From: Bacteroidales bacterium
GTDB lineage: Bacteria; Bacteroidota; Bacteroidia; Bacteroidales; UBA932
Direction: 5' to 3'
DNA: 43,743 bases
NCBI GenBank assembly: GCA_017502125.1
Contig: JAFVVN010000026.1
Location: forward strand, 1 to 43,743
How positions within the stretch are numbered: the first letter of the stretch is position 1; each line of letters opens with the position of its first letter. Below, one piece after another: positions 1 through 8,241 of this stretch. A program made the translations under genes and the position numbers. The notes beneath the pieces were generated by a model. That model worked only from the letters and a program-made list of their open reading frames with translations, was not told where the DNA came from and ran no database searches.

Positions 1-2376
1 AAAATTCGTATGCGGCGGGCAGACAGGATCCTGAAGACCTATCGCCATCAGCACCGGACACTCGATCTTGTCGGTAAAGTTCTTCACATCGAAATAACTG
101 AGGACACGGTACATCTCATCCTCGGACATTCCCTTCGCCTTGGCAGCGGCAATGATTGATTCTCCCGGCCAGCCTGCAAGAGCGAAATAGTCTCTATAAT
201 CATTGAGGAAAGGTGCAGAAGGAGCGATGGCCTTGATCCTGTGGTCGAGAGAAGCGGCTACCAGCGTAAGGGCACCACCCTGGCTCTCGCCGTTCGCAAA
301 CACCTGAGCGGCATCTGTCTTGTCAAGCGAGAATATGAAATCGATTGCTCTGACAGCATCTGCAAATGCACCGCGGTAATAATATGTTTCCTTGCTTTCG
401 ATGCCTCTTGTGCACCAGTCATCCTTCTCGCCGGGAAGTCTATTGAAGGCCTGGTTGCGGATACATAAATGAAAATCAATCCTTTCCGGATTGTCAGAAG
501 GATGAGGATACCACACCTCGCTGCCATAGCCCATATACGAGATCATTGCAGGATATTTTCCATCTGCCACAGGAAGCATGAGAAGCCCGCTGATGGTCTC
601 CCCGCCGAAAGATTTCATCTCGACGCGGAAAGCCTCACGGACTTCATTTGAATGATCCTTGAGAGGGATCAGCTTATATTCAGGGGCTACAGAAGCAAGC
701 TCCTCAAGAGTCTTCGACCAGAACTCGTCGAAATCCTCCTCCTTGTCCTGAGGGGAAACGATTTTCTCAGGCTCGCAGCCTATGTTAGTGCGGGCAAGTT
801 CCTGCCTTGTCCCGTCCTCTGCAACCAGTTCAAGGACAGCGCAGTAGAAACCGGGAGCGAGATCAATGTCATATTCTAGCTCTGCCCCCCCCTGCGGGAT
901 TTTCACGATCCTCTTCTCAGTCTTGACATGCTGCTTGAGGTCCGTGGTGAGGGTCATCTCCAGGGTAGCCTTTCTGCATTTCGGAACAAGGGCAGTGGCT
1001 TTTAGAGTGTGAGGGCCTTCTCCGAAATAAAGTCCCTGGTTTCCGTCGATATGGAACCATGCCTTGGGACCGAGAGCCGCCTCCACTTCCTTGGCAGCCT
1101 CCCTGAGGATGGTCATCGTGGATTCATCGGAAGCATATACGGAGTTGAGTCCCTGCTGCTCCTGAGCCGGATCGCCGCAGTAGTCGTCCCCTGGCTGCCA
1201 ATAGATATTGGTCTGAGACTGCTCGGCAAGGCCGCCCCATCCCCAGAAGTTGAGTCCTGCAAACAGACCGCCTTCCTGAGCCGCCTTCACGATGCGTGAG
1301 CATACATGAGCGTAATATCTGTCTCTTGATGCAGTAGGAGTGCCCTTTGCGAACTGGAAGTCGTCGCGTGGGAAGCCGAACTCCTCGAGGACCACCGGCT
1401 TGCCGTATTTCTCTGCCACGGCAAGGTGTTCGTCGATGTATATGTCCGTGTTTTCTATAGCCTTGTCGAGGTTGGTTGCAAGGGTCTTTTCCCTCACCCA
1501 GCTCCAGTTGTAAGGCCATATATGGATGTTCATATAGTCGATGTCAGGGCAGGCATGAACCTTTTCCCAGAACGGAAGGATGCCTTCACAGCCGTGACGT
1601 CCCTCGCTTCCGGACGACACCATATGGTTAGGGTCAAGGGACTTGATGAGGGCTGCAGTCTCCCACATCCAGTCAACAAAAGCCTGCTGACCCGTTGAAT
1701 CGGCCCTGAAGCAACGAGGTTCGTTGCCGATCTGCCATGAGAAGATGGTCGGGTCGTCCTTGTATGGCTTTCCGGTCACGGTGTTGGTGCGGGTCACCAC
1801 ATGACGCACATGGTCTGCAAAATATTCCTTTGCCTTTTCGTTGGTCACGAAACGGGAAACCGATTCACAGTAAGCCCGATAACCCACTTCTGCAGGAATG
1901 ACAGCCTTGCCTTCTCCGGCCCATTCGAGATACATTCCATATCCTCCGGACCATTCCCAGGAATTGTTGAGATAGAGGACGGCCTTCATACCTCTCTCTG
2001 CCATCTCTGCAAGAAGACGGTCAAGACCACGTAAAATAGTGTCATTATAGACCCCCGGTTCCTTCTGAAGAGTAGGCATGATGCGTGTCGGAACACCATC
2101 CGGACCATCACCACCGACAAGAACGCGAAGGTTGATCAGGCCGTTTTCCTTGAGGATATCCAATTCATTTTCAAGACGTTCGATATCACCTCCCTGACCG
2201 TCACTGGCGAGGATGGCTCCATACCAGAAGTTGGTTCCAAGGTAATGTGAAGGGTAGTCTTTACTGACGAATTTGCCGTCCTTCACAGAAACGAAAGACG
2301 ACTCACTGGTCTGACATGAGCACAGCAGAAGAGCTGTGAGAAGTGTCACAACCGAAAATTTTCGGATAGATTTCAT
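1..2376 (-). CDS. GH5 (mannanase-like) - CE7 acetyl esterase fusion lipoprotein, 3' end outside window
   Basis: The 792 codons in view read without interruption; the C-terminus lies beyond base 1. A lipoprotein signal (lipobox L18-C-S-C21) is followed by a GH5 barrel at about residues 30-440: GTNFWYGA near 47, acid/base Glu219 in WQIGNEPR and nucleophile Glu332 in VVLEEFG. These motifs resemble subfamily GH5_7 beta-mannanases. After a linker (about 440-540) comes an acetyl xylan esterase (AXE1, CE7) domain with nucleophile Ser698 in NGESQGG and the acid in GLQDPVCPP (Asp783); the catalytic His would lie off the edge. The predicted role is surface hydrolysis and deacetylation of acetylated mannan or xylan. 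A run of eight G on the coding strand (about 886-893) sits in the linker. The domain calls are firm; the exact substrate is inferred. Confidence 0.9.
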   Translation of the reverse strand, partial: MKSIRKFSVVTLLTALLLCSCQTSESSFVSVKDGKFVSKDYPSHYLGTNFWYGAILASDGQGGDIERLENELDILKENGLINLRVLVGGDGPDGVPTRIMPTLQKEPGVYNDTILRGLDRLLAEMAERGMKAVLYLNNSWEWSGGYGMYLEWAGEGKAVIPAEVGYRAYCESVSRFVTNEKAKEYFADHVRHVVTRTNTVTGKPYKDDPTIFSWQIGNEPRCFRADSTGQQAFVDWMWETAALIKSLDPNHMVSSGSEGRHGCEGILPFWEKVHACPDIDYMNIHIWPYNWSWVREKTLATNLDKAIENTDIYIDEHLAVAEKYGKPVVLEEFGFPRDDFQFAKGTPTASRDRYYAHVCSRIVKAAQEGGLFAGLNFWGWGGLAEQSQTNIYWQPGDDYCGDPAQEQQGLNSVYASDESTMTILREAAKEVEAALGPKAWFHIDGNQGLYFGEGPHTLKATALVPKCRKATLEMTLTTDLKQHVKTEKRIVKIPQGGAELEYDIDLAPGFYCAVLELVAEDGTRQELARTNIGCEPEKIVSPQDKEEDFDEFWSKTLEELASVAPEYKLIPLKDHSNEVREAFRVEMKSFGGETISGLLMLPVADGKYPAMISYMGYGSEVWYPHPSDNPERIDFHLCIRNQAFNRLPGEKDDWCTRGIESKETYYYRGAFADAVRAIDFIFSLDKTDAAQVFANGESQGGALTLVAASLDHRIKAIAPSAPFLNDYRDYFALAGWPGESIIAAAKAKGMSEDEMYRVLSYFDVKNFTDKIECPVLMAIGLQDPVCPPHTNF

Positions 2377-2383
2377 CAAATTT

Positions 2384-2432
2384 TAGCGCTATAATATCTG
2401 GTAATGCAAAATTAATTATTTGGCCAGCGCTA
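2384..2432. promoter_or_regulatory. paired TAGCGCTA palindromes around the promoter (possible operator)
   Basis: TAGCGCTA at 2384-2391 and CAGCGCTA at 2425-2432 bracket the -7 element of the GH5-CE7 gene. One lies between the -33 and -7 boxes and one just past the expected transcription start. The centres are 41 bp apart, about four helical turns. This geometry suits a dimeric repressor, but no cognate protein can be named; the neighbouring AraC protein would more usually bind direct repeats. Confidence 0.35.
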
Positions 2433-2438
2433 AACAAA
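2407..2438 (-). promoter_or_regulatory. promoter of the GH5-CE7 gene
   Basis: Read on the minus strand, TTTG (2438-2435), 20 nt, then TAATTTTG (2414-2407) matches the Bacteroidetes sigma-ABfr consensus TTTG-N19/20-TAnnTTTG. It lies 31 nt upstream of the start codon. A palindromic AGCGCT site falls inside the spacer. Confidence 0.7.
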
Positions 2439-2465
2439 TATGAATTTATCCTATAATGATACTAA

Positions 2466-3344
2466 TTAAACAATAACCTTGTTTTTTTTGAACATGGCCC
2501 TGAACTCACGTGGTGTGTAGTGGCGTTTTGCCTTGAAGGTGCGGTTGAAATTCGACAGGTTGTTGAAACCGCATTCATAACATATCTCCGATATATTCCT
2601 GCTGGAGTCGACCAGCATTCGGGCGGCATAGCCAAGACGGATGTCCACAATATATTCCGACAGAGTGCGGCCTGTCCTCTGGCGGAAAAACCGTGAGAAG
2701 GCCACCGGGCTCATGCCCACGATTTCCGCCATATCATTGAGCCTGAGCTGCTGGGAGTAATTCTCGTTTATATATTCCTTGACCTTCTGCACCCTCCTGC
2801 TCTCCTCAGCCTTTCCGGTCTTTGCAAATGAGCTGGAGGCAAGCACCCTGGACTCATCGGAAACAGAGAGTTCATATAGCAGATAGAGGAACTTCAGGAA
2901 CTGCACAAAGCCTTCTTTTTCAACGGATAACGCATTCAGAACCGAGTACACCTTCATGATCGAACCCATAGAGAACGCGATGCCGTGCTCCGCTCTGTCC
3001 AGCATCTTCTTGATCGATGCAAACTGATTCTTCGAGAGCATCTCCCCCTCGAAAAGGCTGGGAGAAAACTGGATTGTGATCTCGCGTATATCCTTTGACC
3101 TGCATTTCCCCTGCTCCCAGACATGCTCCAGATCGGCAGCACCGATCAGAACGAGATCATACTCTCCGATCTCCTCCACACTGTCCCCCACGATACGTCG
3201 GCATCCGGCACCGTGCTCGATGAAGTTCAGTTCATATTCCTTATGCTGATGCAAAGGGTAGGTAAACTCCGTCTTATGACGTTCCACAACATAAAAACAG
3301 TCCTTTTCGGACAGTCTGGATATCTCTGTAAAGACCTTGCTCAT
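2466..3344 (-). CDS. AraC-family transcriptional regulator
   Basis: A 292-residue protein with an N-terminal cupin-like sensory domain (HQHKEYELNFIEHG, about residues 32-45) and a C-terminal AraC/XylS domain with two helix-turn-helix units. The first contains LNDMAEIVGMSPVAFSRFF (about 203-221); the second contains ISEICYECGFNNLSNFNRTFK (about 250-270). It lies upstream of the mannanase-esterase gene on the same strand with an 89-bp gap that holds that gene's own promoter, and is divergent from the 2-epimerase gene, so it is a plausible sugar-responsive regulator of both. The start codon is the first in the frame and fits the cupin domain. CAAAAATA at 3365-3372 is a candidate minus-strand -7 box. 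The effector is unknown. Confidence 0.9.
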   Translation of the reverse strand: MSKVFTEISRLSEKDCFYVVERHKTEFTYPLHQHKEYELNFIEHGAGCRRIVGDSVEEIGEYDLVLIGAADLEHVWEQGKCRSKDIREITIQFSPSLFEGEMLSKNQFASIKKMLDRAEHGIAFSMGSIMKVYSVLNALSVEKEGFVQFLKFLYLLYELSVSDESRVLASSSFAKTGKAEESRRVQKVKEYINENYSQQLRLNDMAEIVGMSPVAFSRFFRQRTGRTLSEYIVDIRLGYAARMLVDSSRNISEICYECGFNNLSNFNRTFKAKRHYTPREFRAMFKKNKVIV

Positions 3345-3475
3345 ATTTTACGTGATTTCATGTGCAAAAATATAAAAATTTTATAATCTGATACTTTTTT
3401 AACAGATTTTTCGCATAAGTCTCCATGTCGGATTGAGCATATATCTCCCCTCCGCATTCCACAACACCCTATCCC

Positions 3476-3537
3476 TCAGCCACTTAGCCCAAATCGCCTG
3501 CGTCCGATGGAGCAGGCGATTTGGGCTAAGTGGCTGA
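3476..3537. repeat. perfect 26-bp-arm inverted repeat with CGCCTGC core
   Basis: Arms at 3476-3501 and 3512-3537 are perfectly complementary around a 10-nt loop that can itself pair (TCC/GGA). The inner part (AAATCGCCTGC) resembles the terminator hairpins at 25009-25036 and 36931-36962. It lies between two divergent genes, where no terminator is expected, and ends 11 bp before the -33 box of the epimerase promoter. Confidence 0.85.
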
Positions 3538-3548
3538 TTATTCGAGAC

Positions 3549-3578
3549 TTGCGCGTTCTCAACATTTTACTATCTTTG
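3549..3578 (+). promoter_or_regulatory. promoter of the 2-epimerase gene
   Basis: TTG (3549-3551), 19 nt, TATCTTTG (3571-3578): a good Bacteroidetes promoter, 23 nt before the chosen ATG at 3602. This also argues against the longer reading frame that opens at 3530. Confidence 0.7.
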
Positions 3579-3601
3579 TTCTGATTATAAGACAATCCAA
3601 C

Positions 3602-5038
3602 ATGAAACAGACCATTCCAGCAGAAATATTCGCAGCAAAAGCACTTGCAGGACAGGTGCACAAGGAACTTGTAGAGAACATCCTTCCTTTCTGGATGGAA
3701 AAGATGTGCACACCGTCCGGGGGTCTTCTGGGACGCATTTCAGGCGACGGACAGCCGGACCATTCGGCTCCGGTCGGCGGAATCATGACAGCCAGGGTTC
3801 TATGGACATTCGCTTCCGCATACAGGGTGCTGAAAGACGACGGCTCATGCAGTCCTGAAACTCTCCAGGGCTATCTGGACATGGCACTGCGTGCCAAGAG
3901 ACTCATCCTCGACCGGTTCTATGACAAGGAATACGGGGGAACCTTCTGGTCGCTTGATTCCGACCTCCGTCCTGCAGACACCAAGAAGCAGATATATGCA
4001 ATAGCCTTCACCATATACGGTCTGGCTGAACTGCACCGCGCATGTGGTGATACCGAGGCGCTGGAATATGCTGTGGAGCTGTTCCGGGCAATCGAAGACC
4101 ACAGCTTCGACTCCGTTCTTGACGGATATTTCGAGGCGTTTACCAAGAGTTGGGAGCCCATCGAGGACATGCGGCTGAGCGACAAGGATGCCAACGAGAG
4201 CAAGACGATGAACACCCATCTTCATGTACTTGAGGCATATACATGCCTGTACCGCGTGTGGAAGGATCCGCTCCTGGAGAATCGCCTGCGTGGGTTGATC
4301 CTGGTGTTTGAGAAATATATTCTCGGCACTGACGGGCACTTGAAACTGTTCTTTGACGATTCGTGGAACTGTGGATACGATATCGTCTCATACGGACATG
4401 ACATCGAGGCATCGTGGCTGCTGCATGAGGCGGCACTGGTGCTGGGGGACGCAGGTGTTCTGGCCCGTGTGGAGGCTCTGGTGCCGAAGATCGTGAAGGC
4501 TGCTTCAGAGGGGTTCACTCCTGAGGGGGGCATGATATATGAGAAGACCGGAGGCAGGGCCTGCGATGGATGCGACGAAGATCCGGGGGACACGGGTGTC
4601 GAGGTGGATGCAGACCGTCATTGGTGGGTGCAGGCTGAAAGCGTCGTGGGATATTTCAATCTTTGGGAGCATTTCGGAACGGCAGACGAGGCCGGAGACG
4701 AAGGTAGGAGCGAGGTCAGAGACGGAGGTGAGAGCGGCACAGGTTACGGAGATAGGAGCGAGACCGGAGACGGAGGTGAGAGCGAGGCCGGTGACGGAAA
4801 GGAGCAGCCTTCCGGACTGGAGAACGCCATCATGTGCTGGGAATTCATAAAGGAGAATCTGATAGACAGGGATGGGGGCGAGTGGTTCTGGAGTCTGCGC
4901 GCTGACGGATCCGTGAACCGCGAGGATGACAAGGCCGGCTTCTGGAAATGCCCATATCACAACGGACGCATGTGCATGGAGGTTATGGAACGTGTCGCGC
5001 AACTGACTGACAGTCAGCCAGATAATATGTTTGGCTAG
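3602..5038 (+). CDS. cellobiose/mannobiose 2-epimerase (AGE family) with a tandem-repeat insert
   Basis: A 478-residue cytoplasmic enzyme of the N-acylglucosamine 2-epimerase (alpha6/alpha6 barrel) family. Motifs match cellobiose 2-epimerases: MNTHLHVLEAYTCLYRVW (203-220), YGHDIEASWLL (264-274), RHWWVQAESVVGY (339-351) and FWKCPYHNGRM (447-457), giving conserved His206, His266 and His453. Beside a mannanase it probably turns mannobiose into mannosylglucose for phosphorolysis, as in the known Bacteroides mannan pathway; no mannosylglucose phosphorylase is in view. Oddly, residues 363-402 are five 8-residue repeats rich in E, G, D, R and S, encoded by 24-bp units, inserted between the HWW and CPYH motifs. 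The start at 3602 is set by the promoter and homology. Substrate preference is inferred. Confidence 0.9.
   Translation: MKQTIPAEIFAAKALAGQVHKELVENILPFWMEKMCTPSGGLLGRISGDGQPDHSAPVGGIMTARVLWTFASAYRVLKDDGSCSPETLQGYLDMALRAKRLILDRFYDKEYGGTFWSLDSDLRPADTKKQIYAIAFTIYGLAELHRACGDTEALEYAVELFRAIEDHSFDSVLDGYFEAFTKSWEPIEDMRLSDKDANESKTMNTHLHVLEAYTCLYRVWKDPLLENRLRGLILVFEKYILGTDGHLKLFFDDSWNCGYDIVSYGHDIEASWLLHEAALVLGDAGVLARVEALVPKIVKAASEGFTPEGGMIYEKTGGRACDGCDEDPGDTGVEVDADRHWWVQAESVVGYFNLWEHFGTADEAGDEGRSEVRDGGESGTGYGDRSETGDGGESEAGDGKEQPSGLENAIMCWEFIKENLIDRDGGEWFWSLRADGSVNREDDKAGFWKCPYHNGRMCMEVMERVAQLTDSQPDNMFG
4688..4807 (+). repeat. five in-frame 24-bp tandem repeats inside the epimerase gene
   Basis: Units start at 4688, 4712, 4736, 4760 and 4784 and encode EAGDEGRS, EVRDGGES, GTGYGDRS, ETGDGGES and EAGDGKEQ. 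Copies 2 and 4 are the most alike. The 24-nt unit length keeps the reading frame whatever the copy number. Confidence 0.9.
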
Positions 5039-5104
5039 ACGTCCGCGGACAGCGAGCACTTTATATTATCTTACTAATAATCAACATGTTACGAATCACG
5101 AGAC

Positions 5105-7957
5105 ATGATGAGATTTTTAACACTCAGCATAGCGGCACTTCTTTCGTGGGGTCTGCAGGCTCAGAATGCCACACATGAATCGGACGGAAAGGCCCCAGAG
5201 ATTTCCACAGTCAGTCAGAAGGCATGTTTCCCGATGGTTGCTGCCGGGAATGCCGCCGACATATACATGGACGAAACGGATTTCAGAGTGGTGAAAATCG
5301 CAGCCGGAATGCTGGCTGATGACATGGAAAGGATCACAGGTGTCAGGGCTGAGGTGAAGACTGCCAAGAATCACAAGGATATTCCCGCTGCACCTGCCAT
5401 CATAGCCGGAACTCTCGGGCAGAGCGGTCTCATCGACAGGCTCGCCTCCGGACTGGAAGCCGGTCAGATTGCCGGAAAATGGGAGTCTTTCATGATTGCC
5501 ACCACCACACATCCCCGCCACCGGACTCCGCTTCTTGTCGTCATCGGAAGCGACAGACGGGGCACGGCATTCGGTCTCACCTTGCTGAGCGAGGCCATCG
5601 GAGTGTCACCCTTGTACTGGTGGGCAGATGTGACCCCACGCCATAAGGACGAACTGTTTGTGGAGCCTTGCAGATTCGTGCAGAAAGAGCCTTCCGTGCA
5701 GTACAGGGGCATATTCATCAATGACGAGAGGTTCGGAGGATGGGCAAAATGGGCCGAGCAGACCTTCGACAAGGAAACAGGGAAAGTGGGCCCGAAGACA
5801 TATGAAAAGGTGTTCGAACTCCTTCTCAGGCTCAGGGCCAACTATCTGTGGCCGGCCATGCACAACGGAAGCGCCGCATTCAACTCCAACCCGGAAAATG
5901 CGCGTCTTGCCGACGACTATGCCATAGTCATGGGTTCTTCCCACTGCGAGCAGATGCTGCGTAACAACGAGGACGAGTGGAAGAACGCCGGCACATACGG
6001 AGACTTCAACTACATCACAAACCGGCAGACGATGATTTCATATTGGGAAGAGCGTGTGCGGACCAACGGGGGATATGAGAACACCTATACCCTGGGACTT
6101 CGCGGCATCCACGACTACCCGATGGAGGGAGCCCGGACCACTCAGGAGAGGGTGAAGATCATGCAGCAGGCAATCGACGACCAGAGAGATATATTGGCCC
6201 GGAACATAGACCGCCCTGTAGAGGATATCCCTCAGGTGCTGTGCACATATGAAGAGGTGCTGGAGGCCTATCACAACGGGCTTCAGGTGCCTGAAGACGT
6301 GACTCTGCTGTGGTCCGACGACAAGCATGGCTACTGCCGCAACCTATCCAACCCGTCCGAAATGCAGCGCAAGGGCGGAGCAGGAATATACTATCATCTC
6401 TCCTATCACGGCGATCCGGCAAGCTGGATCTGGCTGAGCCCCCTCTCTCCGGCATTCATATCCACCGAACTCACCAAGGCCTATGAATTCGGAGCCAGAA
6501 AGATATGGGTGTTCAATGTAGGAGACATAAAGCCGGCAGAAAAGGAGATATCCTTTGCGATGGAACTTGCGTGGGATGTGGAAGAATGGAAGCCTTCACG
6601 GGCTCACGAATACATCGAGCACTGGGCATCCAAGACTTTCGGCAGCAGTTTCTCAAAGGAGATTGCAGAAATCATGGACGGATATTATGCATTGCAGGCC
6701 GGGGGAAAGGACTCCCATGTGTGGTTCGTCAACTATACGGCAGAACAGGTGGAGGAAAGGCTCTCCCGATGGAAGAATCTGGCCTCGCGTGCGTCCCTGC
6801 TGGCAGAGCTGATACCTGCGGAGTTGAGCAATGCATATTTCGAACTTGTGGAATATCCTGTATGCGGAGCCTGGATGCTCAATGAATTCCAGATGGTTGC
6901 ACGCCGGAGCATGGTGCGGGCGGACAGGCTTGATCTTGCCGGTGCCGCAGAGGATGGAGCACGGGTCACAGAACTGTTCGACGCTCTCAACGGATGGACC
7001 CGCAGATATAACGAGGAAATATGCGACGGAAAATGGAGGAACTTCTTCAACTGGAGGCCATACCATATGTACTGGTCTGAGACTCTGGATGTTCCTTACT
7101 ATACGCCTGAGTACAGGCAGATGGCACTTCAGAAACCGGAATCATGTTTTCTCTCCGTTGACGAAGCTCTTTCCACTGAAGGCGTTTCCATATTCAGCGG
7201 GACGGATTGCGAGATTCCCATCTGGATGGAAGCCATATCTCCTGTCCGGAATTTCTCAAAGGCACCGGAGGACAATGTCTTCTGTCATATAGACACGGAG
7301 ACAGATTCCTTTGACGCCTGCGCCACCCCGGTGAACAATGTCTGGCATTCGCCATATATAGGCCCGATGTGGAGCAAGGTGGGGACGCTCCATCTGAAGA
7401 AAGGCGACAACGTATTGAAAGTGAGCGACCTGAAGCCGGGAGCACGCATCGACCGCATATATATGGGAATATGGCCGCCGTTTGACGAGGAACCCCGACT
7501 GCGGATCGCCGCCGCTGATTCTGATGCAAGACTGGATGACAATGTCATATGCGTCGATGGCCTGGGATATTCAGACGGAGTGATGGCATTTCCTTTTGAT
7601 TCACCGTCTTATGGAGCAAGCCCTTCCGTAGCAGGCGACCTTCCTGTTTCAGCCGCGCCTTATGCGGAATATGATATCGACTTCTGCGAGTCAGACACGG
7701 CGCTGGAAGTCCGCACCCTCCCGACACTTCATGTCCATGAGGGACGGGATGCCAGATATGCCGTTCAGGTCGGAGATTCCGAGCCGCAGGTATTCTCCAT
7801 CCACGCCGGCGACTTCACTGCCGAATGGCGTCTGAACGTTCTGCGCGGGTATTCTTCCCGCAAGGTCATGCTGCCTTCCAAATCAAAAGGAGCCGGGAAG
7901 GTACGCATATACCTTCTCGACCCCGGTATTGTTCTTCAGGAAATCCTGGTGTTTTGA
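5105..7957 (+). CDS. GH115 alpha-glucuronidase
   Basis: A 950-residue secreted protein. The signal peptide is about residues 1-20, ending SWGLQAQ; ATG at 5105 or 5108 are both possible. The GH115 core is recognisable from PLYWWADVTPRHKD, YRGIFINDERFGGWAKW, LRLRANYLWPAMHNGSAAF and GSSHCEQMLRNNEDEW (about 160-300), with the GH115 C-terminal domain after about 750. The family removes 4-O-methyl-glucuronic acid from glucuronoxylan, including internal residues. It lies 66 bp after the 2-epimerase on the same strand, so co-transcription is likely. The length is normal for the family. The stop codon is followed at once by a 17-nt copy of the 3' end of aspS. Confidence 0.93.
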   Translation: MMRFLTLSIAALLSWGLQAQNATHESDGKAPEISTVSQKACFPMVAAGNAADIYMDETDFRVVKIAAGMLADDMERITGVRAEVKTAKNHKDIPAAPAIIAGTLGQSGLIDRLASGLEAGQIAGKWESFMIATTTHPRHRTPLLVVIGSDRRGTAFGLTLLSEAIGVSPLYWWADVTPRHKDELFVEPCRFVQKEPSVQYRGIFINDERFGGWAKWAEQTFDKETGKVGPKTYEKVFELLLRLRANYLWPAMHNGSAAFNSNPENARLADDYAIVMGSSHCEQMLRNNEDEWKNAGTYGDFNYITNRQTMISYWEERVRTNGGYENTYTLGLRGIHDYPMEGARTTQERVKIMQQAIDDQRDILARNIDRPVEDIPQVLCTYEEVLEAYHNGLQVPEDVTLLWSDDKHGYCRNLSNPSEMQRKGGAGIYYHLSYHGDPASWIWLSPLSPAFISTELTKAYEFGARKIWVFNVGDIKPAEKEISFAMELAWDVEEWKPSRAHEYIEHWASKTFGSSFSKEIAEIMDGYYALQAGGKDSHVWFVNYTAEQVEERLSRWKNLASRASLLAELIPAELSNAYFELVEYPVCGAWMLNEFQMVARRSMVRADRLDLAGAAEDGARVTELFDALNGWTRRYNEEICDGKWRNFFNWRPYHMYWSETLDVPYYTPEYRQMALQKPESCFLSVDEALSTEGVSIFSGTDCEIPIWMEAISPVRNFSKAPEDNVFCHIDTETDSFDACATPVNNVWHSPYIGPMWSKVGTLHLKKGDNVLKVSDLKPGARIDRIYMGIWPPFDEEPRLRIAAADSDARLDDNVICVDGLGYSDGVMAFPFDSPSYGASPSVAGDLPVSAAPYAEYDIDFCESDTALEVRTLPTLHVHEGRDARYAVQVGDSEPQVFSIHAGDFTAEWRLNVLRGYSSRKVMLPSKSKGAGKVRIYLLDPGIVLQEILVF

Positions 7958-7974
7958 TTACTCCTTGCGGTCGG
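7958..7974. repeat. displaced copy of the aspS 3' end
   Basis: These 17 nt match the last 17 nt of aspS (8242-8258) at 16 of 17 positions, in the same orientation. They directly abut the GH115 stop codon. The two copies bound a 267-bp stretch made largely of hairpins. Confidence 0.75.
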
Positions 7975-7998
7975 AATATAAATAACTCCATTCTGAAA

Positions 7999-8113
7999 CA
8001 CCACTGTGACGACTTTCACTCAAAACTTGACACAGTGGTGCCAGAAGAAGCCTTAAACTATCGATTTGAGACACCACTGTGTCGTTTAAAAGGCAAAAAA
8101 CGTCACAGTGATG
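7999..8113. repeat. doublet of 42-nt palindromic elements, 73-nt period
   Basis: CACCACTGTG at 7999-8008 pairs with CACAGTGGTG at 8031-8040. CACCACTGTG at 8072-8081 pairs with CACAGTGATG at 8104-8113. Each element is 42 nt with a 22-nt loop of different sequence, and the two copies start exactly 73 nt apart. The geometry matches the unrelated 40-nt doublets at 21097 and 40370. Confidence 0.85.
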
Positions 8114-8125
8114 GTTCAGCATAAG

Positions 8126-8226
8126 AATCAGACGAGCGCTTTGTTTTTAGGTGACATGCCACCCCCGGCTAGGGGGTGCCTGCCGAACGGCAGGCGGGGG
8201 TCACCGTACAAAGCGCTCGTCTGATT
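8126..8226. repeat. 19-bp inverted repeat enclosing a 54-nt element; likely aspS-side terminator
   Basis: Perfect arms at 8126-8144 and 8208-8226 enclose the 54-nt element at 8151-8204. The outer hairpin lies between the convergent GH115 and aspS genes, so it may terminate both transcripts. The inner element looks like an insertion into the loop of an older hairpin. Confidence 0.8.
8151..8204 (+). repeat. 54-nt three-way-junction repeat, copy 1
   Basis: It begins GTGAC and ends GTCAC, with two internal hairpins: ACCCCC-GGCTA-GGGGGT and GCCTGCCG-AA-CGGCAGGC. The related copy at 38081-38133 (opposite strand) changes the second stem to GCCTCCC/GGGAGGC, so pairing is kept while sequence varies. 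Confidence 0.85.
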
Positions 8227-8241
8227 TTAGTGAAAGAGCAA

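Noticed and set aside
1124-1519. 131-codon minus-strand ORF inside the GH5-CE7 gene
   Set aside because: Out of frame with the real glycosidase reading frame, which contains intact catalytic motifs through the same stretch.
3530-3601. Upstream start for the 2-epimerase
   Set aside because: The extension translates promoter sequence (TTG-N19-TATCTTTG) and the hairpin arm, and has no family similarity.
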